64,000 nucleotides of DNA from Bradyrhizobium diazoefficiens (GTDB lineage: Bacteria; Pseudomonadota; Alphaproteobacteria; Rhizobiales; Xanthobacteraceae). Both the position numbers and the translations under genes were made by a program. The stretch covers positions 124,001 to 188,000 of the forward strand of contig NZ_JAFCKW010000004.1 in the NCBI RefSeq assembly GCF_018129965.1, in the 5' to 3' direction. Shown one piece after another: positions 16,326 to 24,707 of the stretch. Each line of letters opens with the position of its first letter. The first letter of the stretch is position 1. Under the pieces are notes generated by a model, which was given only the letters and a program-made list of their open reading frames with translations, was not told where the DNA came from and searched no databases.

Positions 16326-18271
16326 GCTGGACGGAAGCCGGCAGTCCTCAGCGACGCACGCGCCTGATCCGAGCCCAGCGCATCGAGAAAGGCTTGCACC
16401 GACGAACGCTGCTTCCGCGCCGTTACCAATGCAAAATCATAGTGCTCTTCCGCAAAGGGAATGAAACCAAGACCAGCCGCCTCTGCGACCGGTGCAATGG
16501 TCATGCCCCAGTCGGCGCGGTGCTGCGCGACGGCCGCAGCAACCGCATTGTGCGAACGCGGCTGGTTCCAATAGCCTTCCGGGCGCGCAGCGCCGAGCAG
16601 CCGGTCGATCAGGATCCGCGTGCCGGCGCCCTGGTTGCGGTTGACCATGATGCAGGCGGGATCCGCGAGCGCAGCGGCGACCGCCTCCTTCGCGCCGGGC
16701 CCCTCGAAGCGCTTGTCACCTTTTCGGAAGACGATGCCCTGCATCCGCCGCCAGCCCGGGACGAGTTCGAGACCATCGACGAGGTAGGGTGTGTTGTAGG
16801 TCTCGCTCCTGTCGTCGAACAGATGGATCGGCGCGAGATCGCATTCGCCGCGCCTGGCCGCCGCAAGGCCGCCGAGGCTGCCGACGGCGATCGAGCGCAC
16901 GGTGAGGCCGGCATGCGCGAGCTTTGCGGTGACGAGATCGAGACCGGTGCAGTGGCTGCCGACGATGACGAGATCGGGCACCCGTACATGCGGGGTGAAC
17001 AGCGTCACCTCGGCTGCGGTCCCTGCCGGCATCTGGTCGGCCAGCGCATCGATGCGCAGAAAGCCGTCGGCTTGCGCGAAGGACGTGATCGCGCCGGATC
17101 CCTTGCCGGAGGGATAGGCGATCAGACCGTCCTTGCCCTCGACCAGCGAGACCATGACGAATTCGGTGCGGCCAAATTCGGAAGAGATGCGCACCGGCAC
17201 GGTCGCATTCACCCTGGCATCGGAGCGTGGCGGCAGACCGGCCATCCTGCGCAGCACCGGCACGATCATGTCGTGGAAGGTGAACATCGCCGAGGTCGGA
17301 AATCCCGGCAGGATCACCACCGGCTTGCCGTCGCAGACGGCGAGGCACAGCGGCTTGCCGGGCTTGAGCGCAACGCCATGCGCGATGATGCCGGGCTCGC
17401 CGAGCCGGCCGATGATGCGATGGGACAGATCGCCGGCGCCTTTCGAGGTGCCGCCTGACAGCACCAGCATGTCGGCGCCCGCCAGCGCGCTGCGCATGGC
17501 GGCTTCCAGCTTGGCTTCATCGTCCGGGATGGCGCCGAGAAACATGGCCTCGCCGCCGTTCTCGTCAATGGCAGCGGCGACGATTGCACCATTGGTGTCG
17601 TAGATCGCGGCCGGCGCGAGCACGCCGCCCGGCTGGACCAGTTCGTCGCCGGTGGAGATCACGGCAACAAGCGGCTTGCGCGCGACATTCACCTCCGCAA
17701 TGCCGCAAGCCGCCAGCATGCCGATCTCGCGCGAGCCGATAACCGTGCCGGCGCGCAGCAGCGCCTCGCCGCGCGCGATGTCGGAGCCTGCATAGGACAC
17801 GAACTGGCCGGGAGAGGCGGCACGACGGACGTCGATCGCATCGGGGCCGGCCGGCTGGGTGTGTTCGACCATAACGACGGCGTCGGCACCACGCGGAAGC
17901 GGGCCGCCGGTCGCGATCGGCGTTGCGGTCCCGCTTCCGACTTGCAGTTTGGGTGCCATGCCGCAGTGGATGGTTTCACCGTTCAGCGCCAGACGAACAG
18001 GAGCACCTTCGCCAGCCGCCGCAAGGTCCGCCGAGCGCACGGCGAAGCCATCGACATTGGAACGGTCGAACGGCGGGACGTCGATCGGCGCCGTGATGTC
18101 TTCGGCGAGCGCTGCGCCCAGCGCATCGGCAAGCTTGCGCATTTCGGTGAGAATCGCGCGCGGGAACAGCGCAGCTTGAAAGCGCGCCAGCGCCTCCTCG
18201 CGCGAGAGGATCCTGAGGAATTGCTCCTGCTCGGGCGCGCCGCTGCCCGGCGTTGGCGGGATGACCGTCAT
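16322..18271 (-). CDS. MoeA-like molybdopterin biosynthesis protein fused to a PBP-like substrate-binding domain
   Basis: 649-aa two-part protein. Residues 1 to about 410 form a MoeA-type domain (IDVPPFDRSNVDGFAVRSAD, GGPLPRGADAVVMVEHT, LVLSGGTSKGAGD, LKPGKPLCLA, LPGFPTSAMF). The rest is a periplasmic-binding-protein-like domain without a signal peptide (LVIVGSHCTGLDLVTAKLAH, LAAARRGECDLAPIHLFDD, NRNQGAGTRILIDRLLG). Such domains are thought to bind molybdate/tungstate or a cofactor precursor in the cytoplasm. Related domains occur in HTH-PBP regulators such as the one at 19.7 kb. It starts 13 nt downstream of the next MoeA-like gene, so they form an operon. The length far exceeds plain MoeA. 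Confidence 0.9.
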   Translation of the reverse strand: MTVIPPTPGSGAPEQEQFLRILSREEALARFQAALFPRAILTEMRKLADALGAALAEDITAPIDVPPFDRSNVDGFAVRSADLAAAGEGAPVRLALNGETIHCGMAPKLQVGSGTATPIATGGPLPRGADAVVMVEHTQPAGPDAIDVRRAASPGQFVSYAGSDIARGEALLRAGTVIGSREIGMLAACGIAEVNVARKPLVAVISTGDELVQPGGVLAPAAIYDTNGAIVAAAIDENGGEAMFLGAIPDDEAKLEAAMRSALAGADMLVLSGGTSKGAGDLSHRIIGRLGEPGIIAHGVALKPGKPLCLAVCDGKPVVILPGFPTSAMFTFHDMIVPVLRRMAGLPPRSDARVNATVPVRISSEFGRTEFVMVSLVEGKDGLIAYPSGKGSGAITSFAQADGFLRIDALADQMPAGTAAEVTLFTPHVRVPDLVIVGSHCTGLDLVTAKLAHAGLTVRSIAVGSLGGLAAARRGECDLAPIHLFDDRSETYNTPYLVDGLELVPGWRRMQGIVFRKGDKRFEGPGAKEAVAAALADPACIMVNRNQGAGTRILIDRLLGAARPEGYWNQPRSHNAVAAAVAQHRADWGMTIAPVAEAAGLGFIPFAEEHYDFALVTARKQRSSVQAFLDALGSDQARASLRTAGFRPA

Positions 18272-18284
18272 GCCGGACTTCCTA

Positions 18285-19391
18285 TCATGTCCGCATCAGA
18301 TAGGCATCGACCGGTTCGCCCGCCGCAAACCCCTCGTGGCTGGCGGGAATGAGCAGCCATGCATCCGCGCGGGCGATCGCCTGCAGCGACCATTCGCCCA
18401 CGGCCAGCGGCAGCCACGCCTGATGGTCGCGGATCAGCAGGGCAATCTCGGCGATGCCGACGCTGGATGCGATCTTTCGCGCCAGCGGCAGGGTCATCTG
18501 CCGGCGCGGCTGACGGGCGGACAGATGATCGATCAGCGGAAGCACGAGCGCGAACCAGACGGCGAGCGCGTGATCCGGCGCGCCGGGCAAGGCGACGACG
18601 GGAACTGGTCCGATCCGCGCCACGGCGGCGGTGCGTCCGGGCAGAAGCGCAAGGCCGTGGGCAAGCACGGCACCGTGCCGAGCCAGCGCGGCGACAGCCT
18701 CGTCCCGGCGGCCGACGCCACTGCCGCCGATCGTCACGAGGAGGTCACAGGCGGGATCACCGATGGCCTCCGCGATCGATAGCGCGTCACGTCCGCCGGC
18801 TTTGCACATCTGCACCTCCAGCCCAGCGGCGCGCGCGGTGTCTGCAATCAGATGCATGCTCACATTTGCGCCGGGCACGTTGACGATGCGCAGACGGGGA
18901 CGCCGCACGCTCAGCTTGTCGACACCGGCGACCCGCGCGAGCAGCAGAGCGGCAGGGTCAACCGGATAACCCTCGATGAGGCCGGGCACAGTTTCAGCGA
19001 TATCGCTGCCGGCGCGCCTGACGCCCTGCCCCGGTACCCCCTCCGCCAGCACCTGTACCAGCGGCCCCGATGCCTCCACCGCGTCGGCATCGAGGACACA
19101 ATCACATCCGGCCGGCATGGCGTCGCCGGCCTCGACCCAGGCCGGGGGCTGCGCCAGGGGCAGCGGCGAATAGGCGGAGGCGCCGACGAGATCGTTGGCA
19201 CGCAATGCCCAGCCGTCGGCGGCGGCGACGTCATGAGGCGGATAGGATGCCAACAGCCGCGTGCCAGCAGCAAGGCAGCCGACGGCCTCGGCCAGTGTGA
19301 GCTCCACAGGCGCGATCACTTCAACGTCTCGCAGCAGCGCGGCGCGTGCGGTGTCGAGCGGCGTCAGCGAGGGCGGCAGGCGCTGGGTCAT
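18285..19391 (-). CDS. Divergent MoeA-like molybdopterin-binding protein
   Basis: About 368 aa from the ATG at 19391 (MTQRLPPSLTPLD). It retains the MoeA architecture in degenerate form: YPPHDVAAADGWALRANDLV near the N-terminus, DAMPAGCDCVLDADAV, a shortened TIGGSGVGRRDEAV binding loop and LPGRTAAVA followed by LPGAPDHALAVW. Canonical MoeA has TGGVSxG and PGNP at these places, so catalysis may differ. It precedes the MoeA-PBP fusion by 13 nt and is divergent from the HTH-PBP regulator, suggesting the three act together in cofactor insertion or sensing. Confidence 0.82.
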   Translation of the reverse strand: MTQRLPPSLTPLDTARAALLRDVEVIAPVELTLAEAVGCLAAGTRLLASYPPHDVAAADGWALRANDLVGASAYSPLPLAQPPAWVEAGDAMPAGCDCVLDADAVEASGPLVQVLAEGVPGQGVRRAGSDIAETVPGLIEGYPVDPAALLLARVAGVDKLSVRRPRLRIVNVPGANVSMHLIADTARAAGLEVQMCKAGGRDALSIAEAIGDPACDLLVTIGGSGVGRRDEAVAALARHGAVLAHGLALLPGRTAAVARIGPVPVVALPGAPDHALAVWFALVLPLIDHLSARQPRRQMTLPLARKIASSVGIAEIALLIRDHQAWLPLAVGEWSLQAIARADAWLLIPASHEGFAAGEPVDAYLMRT

Positions 19392-19745
19392 GCGCCATGA
19401 TGGACCATGCAGCGCCCGGTTTGGCAACCGCGAGGGAAACAACAGGAAACAGAGTTTAAACGACACGTCCATCGAGAGCGGCGCGGGCCGGCCCTCCCAC
19501 GCATCGCCTGTAGAGCCCTGCAGCCGGGAAAGTTCGGCAACGCCGCGGCGCTCATATCGATCGCGACGGCAAGAGCCGCACCATGCGAGCACCGCAAATC
19601 GTAAACCCAATGCACAATCGCCGATCAGCATGTGTTGCAAAGCAGCGAGATGATCGGGCATGGTTCCCACGGACTAAATGCAACTGCAGAATTCCACCTG
19701 CGACGAACGTCCAAAAAGAAGCAAGAATTTACATAGGAATGCAGG
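19392..19745. promoter_or_regulatory. Divergent control region between MoeA-like gene and HTH-PBP regulator
   Basis: 354 bp with no credible gene. It must hold the promoters of both divergent genes. An inverted pair, GAATTCCACCTGC at 19689-19701 and GCAGGATGGAATTC at 19741-19754 (one extra base in the second arm), is separated by 39 bp. The second arm covers the regulator's ATG. The pair is a candidate autoregulatory site. Confidence 0.4.
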
Positions 19746-20639
19746 ATGGAATTCCTGACGACGAGTGAAGCGGCCGACTATCTCCGGCTGGGCGAACGCA
19801 AGCTCTACGAACTCGTGACGACCGGTGCGATCCCTTGCACCAAGGTGACCGGCAAGTGGCTGTTTCCGAGACACGAACTCGATCTCTGGGTGCTGTCGGG
19901 ACTGGCGCGTCCGGCCGGCATGATGTCCGCGGAGCCGCCGCCGGTCGTCGGCGGCAGCCAGGACGAGCTGCTGGATTGGAGCCTGCGCGAATCCGGCTCG
20001 GGTTTGGGATCGATGAGCGAGGGCAGCGCGCGCGGGCTCGAGCGCCTGCAGCGCGACCAGGTGATGGCGGTTGCGCTGCACTTCCACAGCCTCGACGCCG
20101 ACGGCAATCTCGCCGCCGACGCCAGTGCGACGGCGCTGCGTGACGCGCCGGACCTGCATGACGCGGTGCTGGTCGCGTTCGTGCGCCGCGAGCAGGGCCT
20201 GGTGCTGCCGCCTGGCAATCCGAAACGGCTGCGCAGCCTTGCCGACGTGCTCGCGCTCGGCGCGCGGATGGCGATGCGGCAACAGGGCACGGGCGCGCAG
20301 ATGCTCCTCGACGTGCTCCTGAAGCGCGCCGGCGCCACGACGCGCGATCTGCGGCGGATCGACACGCCCGCTCTCACGGGCCCCGACATCGCGGAGATCG
20401 TCCGCACCGGACAGGCCGATTGCGGCGTCGCGACGCGCGCGGCGGCGCGCTCGGCCGGGCTCGATTTCGTGCCGCTGGTCTGGGAGAATTTCGATCTTGC
20501 GATGCGGCAGCGCAGCTATTTCCGCCCCTCCATGCAGGCCCTGGTGCGGTTCCTCAGCGAACGGCGGCTGCGGCAGCGCGCCGAGGAGCTGACCGGCTAC
20601 GATCCCTCGCCCGCGGGGCAGATCCGCTTCGCCGCCTGA
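19746..20639 (+). CDS. Transcriptional regulator: excisionase-type HTH fused to PBP-like domain
   Basis: 297-aa one-component regulator. Residues about 3-50 are an excisionase/MerR-like helix-turn-helix (FLTTSEAADYLRLGERKLYE...). From about 110 on it carries a PBP-like domain (VALHFHSLDADGN, RQQGTGAQMLLDVLLKRAG, IVRTGQADCGVATRAAARSAGLDFVPLVWENFDLAM). The domain corresponds to the C-terminus of the adjacent MoeA-PBP fusion and to proteins annotated as cytoplasmic molybdate-binding regulators. There is no signal peptide, so sensing is internal. It probably controls the divergent MoeA-like operon and perhaps formate dehydrogenase in response to Mo/W or cofactor status. Confidence 0.85.
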   Translation: MEFLTTSEAADYLRLGERKLYELVTTGAIPCTKVTGKWLFPRHELDLWVLSGLARPAGMMSAEPPPVVGGSQDELLDWSLRESGSGLGSMSEGSARGLERLQRDQVMAVALHFHSLDADGNLAADASATALRDAPDLHDAVLVAFVRREQGLVLPPGNPKRLRSLADVLALGARMAMRQQGTGAQMLLDVLLKRAGATTRDLRRIDTPALTGPDIAEIVRTGQADCGVATRAAARSAGLDFVPLVWENFDLAMRQRSYFRPSMQALVRFLSERRLRQRAEELTGYDPSPAGQIRFAA

Positions 20640-20742
20640 CATTGACGCCTGCCCCCCAATAGTTGCAAAAGAAACCAAATCAGCCGGGCCGTACCCGGCA
20701 CGAGCAATCTCGGCCAACGCGCCGGCTCAGGGGAGGACAAGC

Positions 20743-21957
20743 GTGAATCCAGCGAGATTTGGACTGCCGGTCGCGGCCGCCTTGATGGCGGCGCTGCTGC
20801 CGGACGCGGCGACCGCGCAGGTTTCCGACGACGTCGTCAAGATTGGCGTGCTCACCGACATGAACGGCCCCGCCTCCGCGCCGACCGGCCAGGGTTCGGT
20901 GACGGCGGCGCAGATGGCGATCGACGATTTCGGCGGCACCGTGCTCGGCAAGCCGATCAGCATCGTGGTCGGCGATCACCAGCTCAAGGCCGACATCGGC
21001 GCCTCGCTGGCGCGGCGCTGGTACGACGTCGAGCAGGTCGACCTGATCGTCGACGTGCCGGTCTCGGCGGTGGGCCTCGCGGTGCAGAACATCGCCAACG
21101 AGAAGAAGCACCTGTTCATCACCCACTCCACGGGCACTGCCGATTTCCACGGCAAGTTCTGCTCGCCCTACGCGATGCAATGGGTGTTCGACACCCGCGC
21201 GCTCGCGGTCGGCACGGCGGACGCGGTGGTCAAGCGCGGCGGCGACAGCTGGTTCTTCATCACCGACGACTACGCCTTCGGCCACTCGCTCGAACGCGAC
21301 GCCTCGACCGTCATCACGGCCAACGGCGGCAAGGTGCTGGGCTCGGTGAAGCCGCCGCTGGCAACGCCCGACCTCTCCTCCTTCGTGCTGCAGGCGCAAA
21401 GCTCCAAGGCCAAGATCATCGGCATTGCCGCCGGTCCCCCCAACAACATGAACGAGATCAAGACCGGCTCGGAGTTCGGCGTGTTCAAGGGCGGCCAGCA
21501 GATGGCGGCGCTACTGGCGCTGATCACCGACATCCACGGCCTCGGCCTGCAGGCCGCGCAAGGCCTTTTGCTGACGACCTCGTTCTACTGGGACATGGAC
21601 GACAAGACCCGCGCATGGTCGAAGCGCTATTTCGCCAAGATGAACAAGATGCCGTCGATGTGGCAGGCCGGCGTCTATTCCAGCGTGATCCACTATCTCA
21701 ACGCCATCAAGGACGCCGGCACCGACGATCCGCTCAAGGTGGCCGCCAAGATGCGCGAGAAGCCGGTCGAGGATTTCTTCGCCCGCAACGGCAAGCTTCG
21801 CGAAGACAATCTGATGGTGCACGACCTCTGGCTGGTGCAGGTGAAGACGCCGGAGGAGAGCAAGTACCCGTGGGACTATTACAAGATCCTCACGACCATC
21901 TCGGGCGACAAGGCGTTCGGCCCGCCGGACCCGGCGTGCACGATGGTGAAGAAGTGA
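20743..21957 (+). CDS. Branched-chain-amino-acid-type ABC transporter substrate-binding protein
   Basis: 404-aa periplasmic binding protein of the Leu/Ile/Val (type I PBP) family. A signal peptide ends near ATAQ (about residue 26); DDVVKIGVLTDMNGPAS and NGPASAPTGQGSVTAAQMAIDDFGG follow, typical of this family. Such proteins in rhizobia often bind aromatic acids, amides or short-chain acids; the ligand here is unknown. No permease or ATPase genes are adjacent, so it must use components encoded elsewhere. It starts 103 nt after the HTH-PBP regulator on the same strand. Confidence 0.88.
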   Translation: MNPARFGLPVAAALMAALLPDAATAQVSDDVVKIGVLTDMNGPASAPTGQGSVTAAQMAIDDFGGTVLGKPISIVVGDHQLKADIGASLARRWYDVEQVDLIVDVPVSAVGLAVQNIANEKKHLFITHSTGTADFHGKFCSPYAMQWVFDTRALAVGTADAVVKRGGDSWFFITDDYAFGHSLERDASTVITANGGKVLGSVKPPLATPDLSSFVLQAQSSKAKIIGIAAGPPNNMNEIKTGSEFGVFKGGQQMAALLALITDIHGLGLQAAQGLLLTTSFYWDMDDKTRAWSKRYFAKMNKMPSMWQAGVYSSVIHYLNAIKDAGTDDPLKVAAKMREKPVEDFFARNGKLREDNLMVHDLWLVQVKTPEESKYPWDYYKILTTISGDKAFGPPDPACTMVKK

Positions 21958-21977
21958 CGATCGCTTAAAGCGATCGT
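21957..21977. terminator. Hairpin overlapping the SBP stop codon
   Basis: ACGATCGCTT (21957-21966) and AAGCGATCGT (21968-21977) form a perfect 10-bp inverted repeat directly at the end of the binding-protein gene. There is no T-run, and the right arm merges with the following cloverleaf repeat. It may serve as a transcript 3'-end structure. Confidence 0.4.
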
Positions 21978-22055
21978 CATTCCGGGGCGGTGCAGAGCAC
22001 CGAACCCGGAATCTCGAGATTCCGGGTCTGGTCCTACGGACCATCCCGGAATGAC
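21976..22055. repeat. 80-bp cloverleaf-like palindromic element, type C
   Basis: The outer stem GTCATTCCGGG (21976-21986) pairs with CCCGGAATGAC (22045-22055). Inside are three hairpins: GGTGC-AGA-GCACC (21989-22001), the perfect 22-bp palindrome CCCGGAATCTC/GAGATTCCGGG (22005-22026), and TGGTCC-TAC-GGACCA (22029-22043). All arms match exactly. It sits between convergent genes. It looks like an intact dispersed repeat, probably a non-autonomous mobile or REP-type element. Confidence 0.75.
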
Positions 22056-22066
22056 CGCTGCGCGTC

Positions 22067-23056
22067 CTACTTCATCACCCCGATTTCGCGGAAGTATTTT
22101 ACGACACCCGGATGGATCAGTTCCGGCCGCGGCGCGGACGCAACGGTGTTCGCGGCCGTGGTCTCGCAGGCTTGGGCCAGTTGCTTGCAGAAGGCCGGCT
22201 CGATGCCGTGCAGCGTCTTGGCGAGGCGATAGGCGATGTCGTCGGGCAGATCCTCGCGGGTGAGGACAAAACTCCAGGAGCCGAGCGAGGCGATCGGCTC
22301 GGACTGGTTGGGATAGGAGCCGGCCGGCACGAGGAGCGGTTTCAGGAACGCGTGTTTGGCGCGGATGCGGGTGATCTCCTCCGCGCTGGGTGCGATGAAG
22401 CGCGCGCCTGATGCGCTCGCGGCCACGGCCTTGAAGCCGGGCCAGCCGATGCCAGCGCCCCAGAGCGCTGCGACGCGGCCGTCCTCGACCATCGCGGGGC
22501 CGTCGCCGGCGCGGTCGAGATAGATGGCCTTGAAGTCCTCGTCCTGCCTGAGGCCGAGGCCATCCAGCACATAGCGCGCCAGGATCGGCAGGCCCGAGCC
22601 CTTTGCGCCGAATGCGACCGGCTGGCCGACAAGACCGGCAATCGTCCGGTACGGACTGTCGGCCCGCACCACGAACAGGCCGGGGTTGGAATAGATCGCG
22701 GTGAGGATCTTCAAGCGCACCGGCGCACGGCCGATGCCGGCGAAGGCCTCATAGGCCGGCTCGCCCGCGACCAGCGCGAGATCGAGCTCGCTTCGCTCCA
22801 GCAGCGGAATATTCTCGTTGCTGCCCTTGGTGTTGCGCGGGACGATGGTGAGCGAGGAATCGGCCGCGTTCATCGCCTGCGCAAAGGCGTTGCCATAGAG
22901 CGGGAAGCCGCCGCCGGGCGTCGCGGTGCCGAGACTGATTGTATGGCTCATTGTCTGGCTGGGTGTCGTGGTCGAAATGACGTTGCCTCCGGTTTGAGCG
23001 GCGGCAGAGCTTGCCAGCAGCGCCGCGGCGAGAAGGACAATGGAAGCGAATCTCAT
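22067..23056 (-). CDS. TAXI-family TRAP transporter solute-binding protein
   Basis: 329-aa secreted protein (signal peptide ending near SSAAAQ) of the TAXI (TRAP-associated extracytoplasmic immunogenic) family. Recognisable are ISLGTATPGGGFPLYGNAFA at the mature N-terminus, IVPRNTKGSNENIPLLERSELDLALVAG and AFGAKGSGLPILARYVLDGLGL. The ligand is unknown; characterised TAXI proteins bind amino or dicarboxylic acids. No TRAP membrane subunit is in the window. It is convergent with the upstream SBP and divergent from the Bug-type SBP. Confidence 0.9.
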   Translation of the reverse strand: MRFASIVLLAAALLASSAAAQTGGNVISTTTPSQTMSHTISLGTATPGGGFPLYGNAFAQAMNAADSSLTIVPRNTKGSNENIPLLERSELDLALVAGEPAYEAFAGIGRAPVRLKILTAIYSNPGLFVVRADSPYRTIAGLVGQPVAFGAKGSGLPILARYVLDGLGLRQDEDFKAIYLDRAGDGPAMVEDGRVAALWGAGIGWPGFKAVAASASGARFIAPSAEEITRIRAKHAFLKPLLVPAGSYPNQSEPIASLGSWSFVLTREDLPDDIAYRLAKTLHGIEPAFCKQLAQACETTAANTVASAPRPELIHPGVVKYFREIGVMK

Positions 23057-23163
23057 GATGGGTTCCGGCCGGCCTGCGTCAACACCGACTTGCGGCGATA
23101 TAGGCAGCGGCCCGCTTTTGTGAAAGCATGCGGCCCAACGAGAATAGACCAGGGGGAGGCTTC

Positions 23164-24141
23164 ATGTTGCGAATTCTGCGATGCGCCGTGTTCGGACTGG
23201 TTTTGCTGGCGTCGCTGGTCGGCGCCGCACCGCGCGCCTCCGCCGCCGGCTATCCCGATCGCCCCGTGCACTGGATGATCGGCTTTGCCGCCGGCGGCCC
23301 GGTCGACATCGTGGCGCGGATCATGGCGCAGTGGCTGTCGGACAAGCTCGGCCAGCAGTTCATCGTCGAGAACAAGGCCGGCTCCGGCGGCAACATCGCC
23401 GCGGCCGCCGCGATCAATTCGCCGCCCGACGGCTACACGCTGCTGTTCGTCGCGCCCAACAACGCGATCTCGGCCTCGCTCTACAAGAAGCTGCCTTACG
23501 ACTTCCTGCGCGACACCGTGCCGGTCGCCAGCATCATGCAGCTCACCAACATGCTGGTGGTCTCCAACGCGGTGCCGGCCAAGACGGTTGCCGAGTTCAT
23601 CGACTATTGCAAGGCCAACCCGGGCAAGATCTCGTTCGCCTCGTCCGGCAACGGCACCTCGGTGCACATGTCGGCCGAGTTGTTCAAGGCGATGACCAAG
23701 TGCGACATGGTGCACGTGCCCTATCGCGGCTCCGCGATCGCCTTCCCGGACATCATCTCCAACAAGGTGCAGCTGATCTTCGACAATCTGCCCAGCGCGC
23801 TGGAGCAGGCCAGGGGCGGCAGCGTTCGCGCGCTCGGCGTCACCTCGCCGCAGCGCTGGCCGGGCGTGCCGGACGTGCCCGCGATCGCCGAGACCGTGCC
23901 GGGCTTCGAATCGGTCGGCTTCTACGGCATCTCCGCGCCGAAGGGCACGCCGCCCGAGATCGTCGAGATCCTCAACAAGGCCGTCAACGAAGCGCTGGCC
24001 GACCCCAAGCTGGTCGCGCGCCTGGCCGAGACCGGCGGCATCCCCAAGCCGATGACGCCGGCCGAGTTCGGCAAGCTGGTCTCCGACGAGACCGACAAGT
24101 GGCGCAAGGTGGTGGCGTTCGCCGGGGTGTCGGTGGACTAG
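23164..24141 (+). CDS. Bug/TctC-family tripartite tricarboxylate transporter substrate-binding protein
   Basis: 325-aa secreted protein starting at the ATG at 23164, preceded by a strong GGGGGAGG ribosome-binding site; the upstream in-frame ATG at 23128 has none. The signal peptide ends near ASAAG. Bug-family motifs are YPDRPVHWMIGFAAGGPVD, VENKAGSGGNIAAAAA, PPDGYTLLFV, HVPYRGSAIAFPDII and GISAPKGTPPEIVEILN. Bug proteins bind carboxylates; citrate-like acids are possible given the tcu operon 20 kb away, but that is weak. No tctA/tctB genes are near. Confidence 0.92.
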   Translation: MLRILRCAVFGLVLLASLVGAAPRASAAGYPDRPVHWMIGFAAGGPVDIVARIMAQWLSDKLGQQFIVENKAGSGGNIAAAAAINSPPDGYTLLFVAPNNAISASLYKKLPYDFLRDTVPVASIMQLTNMLVVSNAVPAKTVAEFIDYCKANPGKISFASSGNGTSVHMSAELFKAMTKCDMVHVPYRGSAIAFPDIISNKVQLIFDNLPSALEQARGGSVRALGVTSPQRWPGVPDVPAIAETVPGFESVGFYGISAPKGTPPEIVEILNKAVNEALADPKLVARLAETGGIPKPMTPAEFGKLVSDETDKWRKVVAFAGVSVD

Positions 24142-24482
24142 CGGTGTTCCGCCGCGCCATCGCGGCGCGCCGGCGCGCTTCGGAGAGGGCCGGAAGCCCC
24201 CCTCCTACCAAAAACCGAAAACAACCCCATGCACAGTAGACGGGGTCAATGATTACAGAGGGTTAGGGAACAAAAGGGCAAAACTCCGCAAAAACCGGTT
24301 GACCCGTCGGGCAATACAGGCGCATAAGGGCACCATCACCAATTTCGGTTATTCAGCATTCCACTTCGTGCCGCGCCGCGGGTCTCCCTCCGCCCGGCCC
24401 AGCATTGCACCCCCGCCTCCATCCCTGTAAACGAACCGCGCACCGTTGCCGGCGCCGCGTTCCCGCGGGCCGTCCCGCGGCG
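24142..24482. other. Intergenic region, 341 bp, before the tRNA gene
   Basis: No gene seen. A GC-rich inverted repeat GCCGCG-CCAT-CGCGGC (24151-24166) lies right after the Bug protein stop and may mark its transcript end. The stretch 24230-24350 is more AT-rich than its flanks and may contain the tRNA promoter. Confidence 0.5.
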
Positions 24483-24558
24483 GGGCCTGTAGCTCAATGG
24501 TTAGAGCCGGCCGCTCATAACGGTCTGGTTGCAGGTTCGAGTCCTGCCGGGCCCACCA
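24483..24558 (+). tRNA. tRNA with anticodon CAU, probably tRNA-Ile2 (lysidine type)
   Basis: 76 nt including an encoded CCA. The acceptor stem GGGCCTG pairs with CGGGCCC with one G-U pair. The D-arm reads AGCTCAATGGTTAGAGC, the anticodon loop CTCATAA gives CAU, and the T-arm is GCAGGTTCGAGTCCTGC. The D-loop and overall pattern resemble bacterial tRNA-Ile2 genes, whose C34 is changed to lysidine by TilS, more than initiator or elongator tRNA-Met, but elongator Met is not excluded. An atypical gene block follows on its 3' side. Confidence 0.93.
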
Positions 24559-24577
24559 CGCTTCGCCCTGCGGGCTA

Positions 24578-24596
24578 CGCGTGGCGCAGCCACGCG
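24578..24596. terminator. Hairpin downstream of the tRNA gene
   Basis: CGCGTGGC (24578-24585), loop GCA, GCCACGCG (24589-24596): a perfect 8-bp stem starting 20 nt after the tRNA 3' end. A weaker outer pair CTTCG/CGAAG encloses it. No T-run. It may assist termination or 3' processing of the tRNA transcript. Confidence 0.4.
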
Positions 24597-24707
24597 GAGA
24601 CCGAAGGGGGGAGCGTGGTGTCAGGCGTAGCTGTAGCGCAGCGCAAGCGAAGACGGCCCGGGCCCGCACAGTCACTTCATTAAGCGCGAGGATGCTCCTT
24701 GCGAAGT

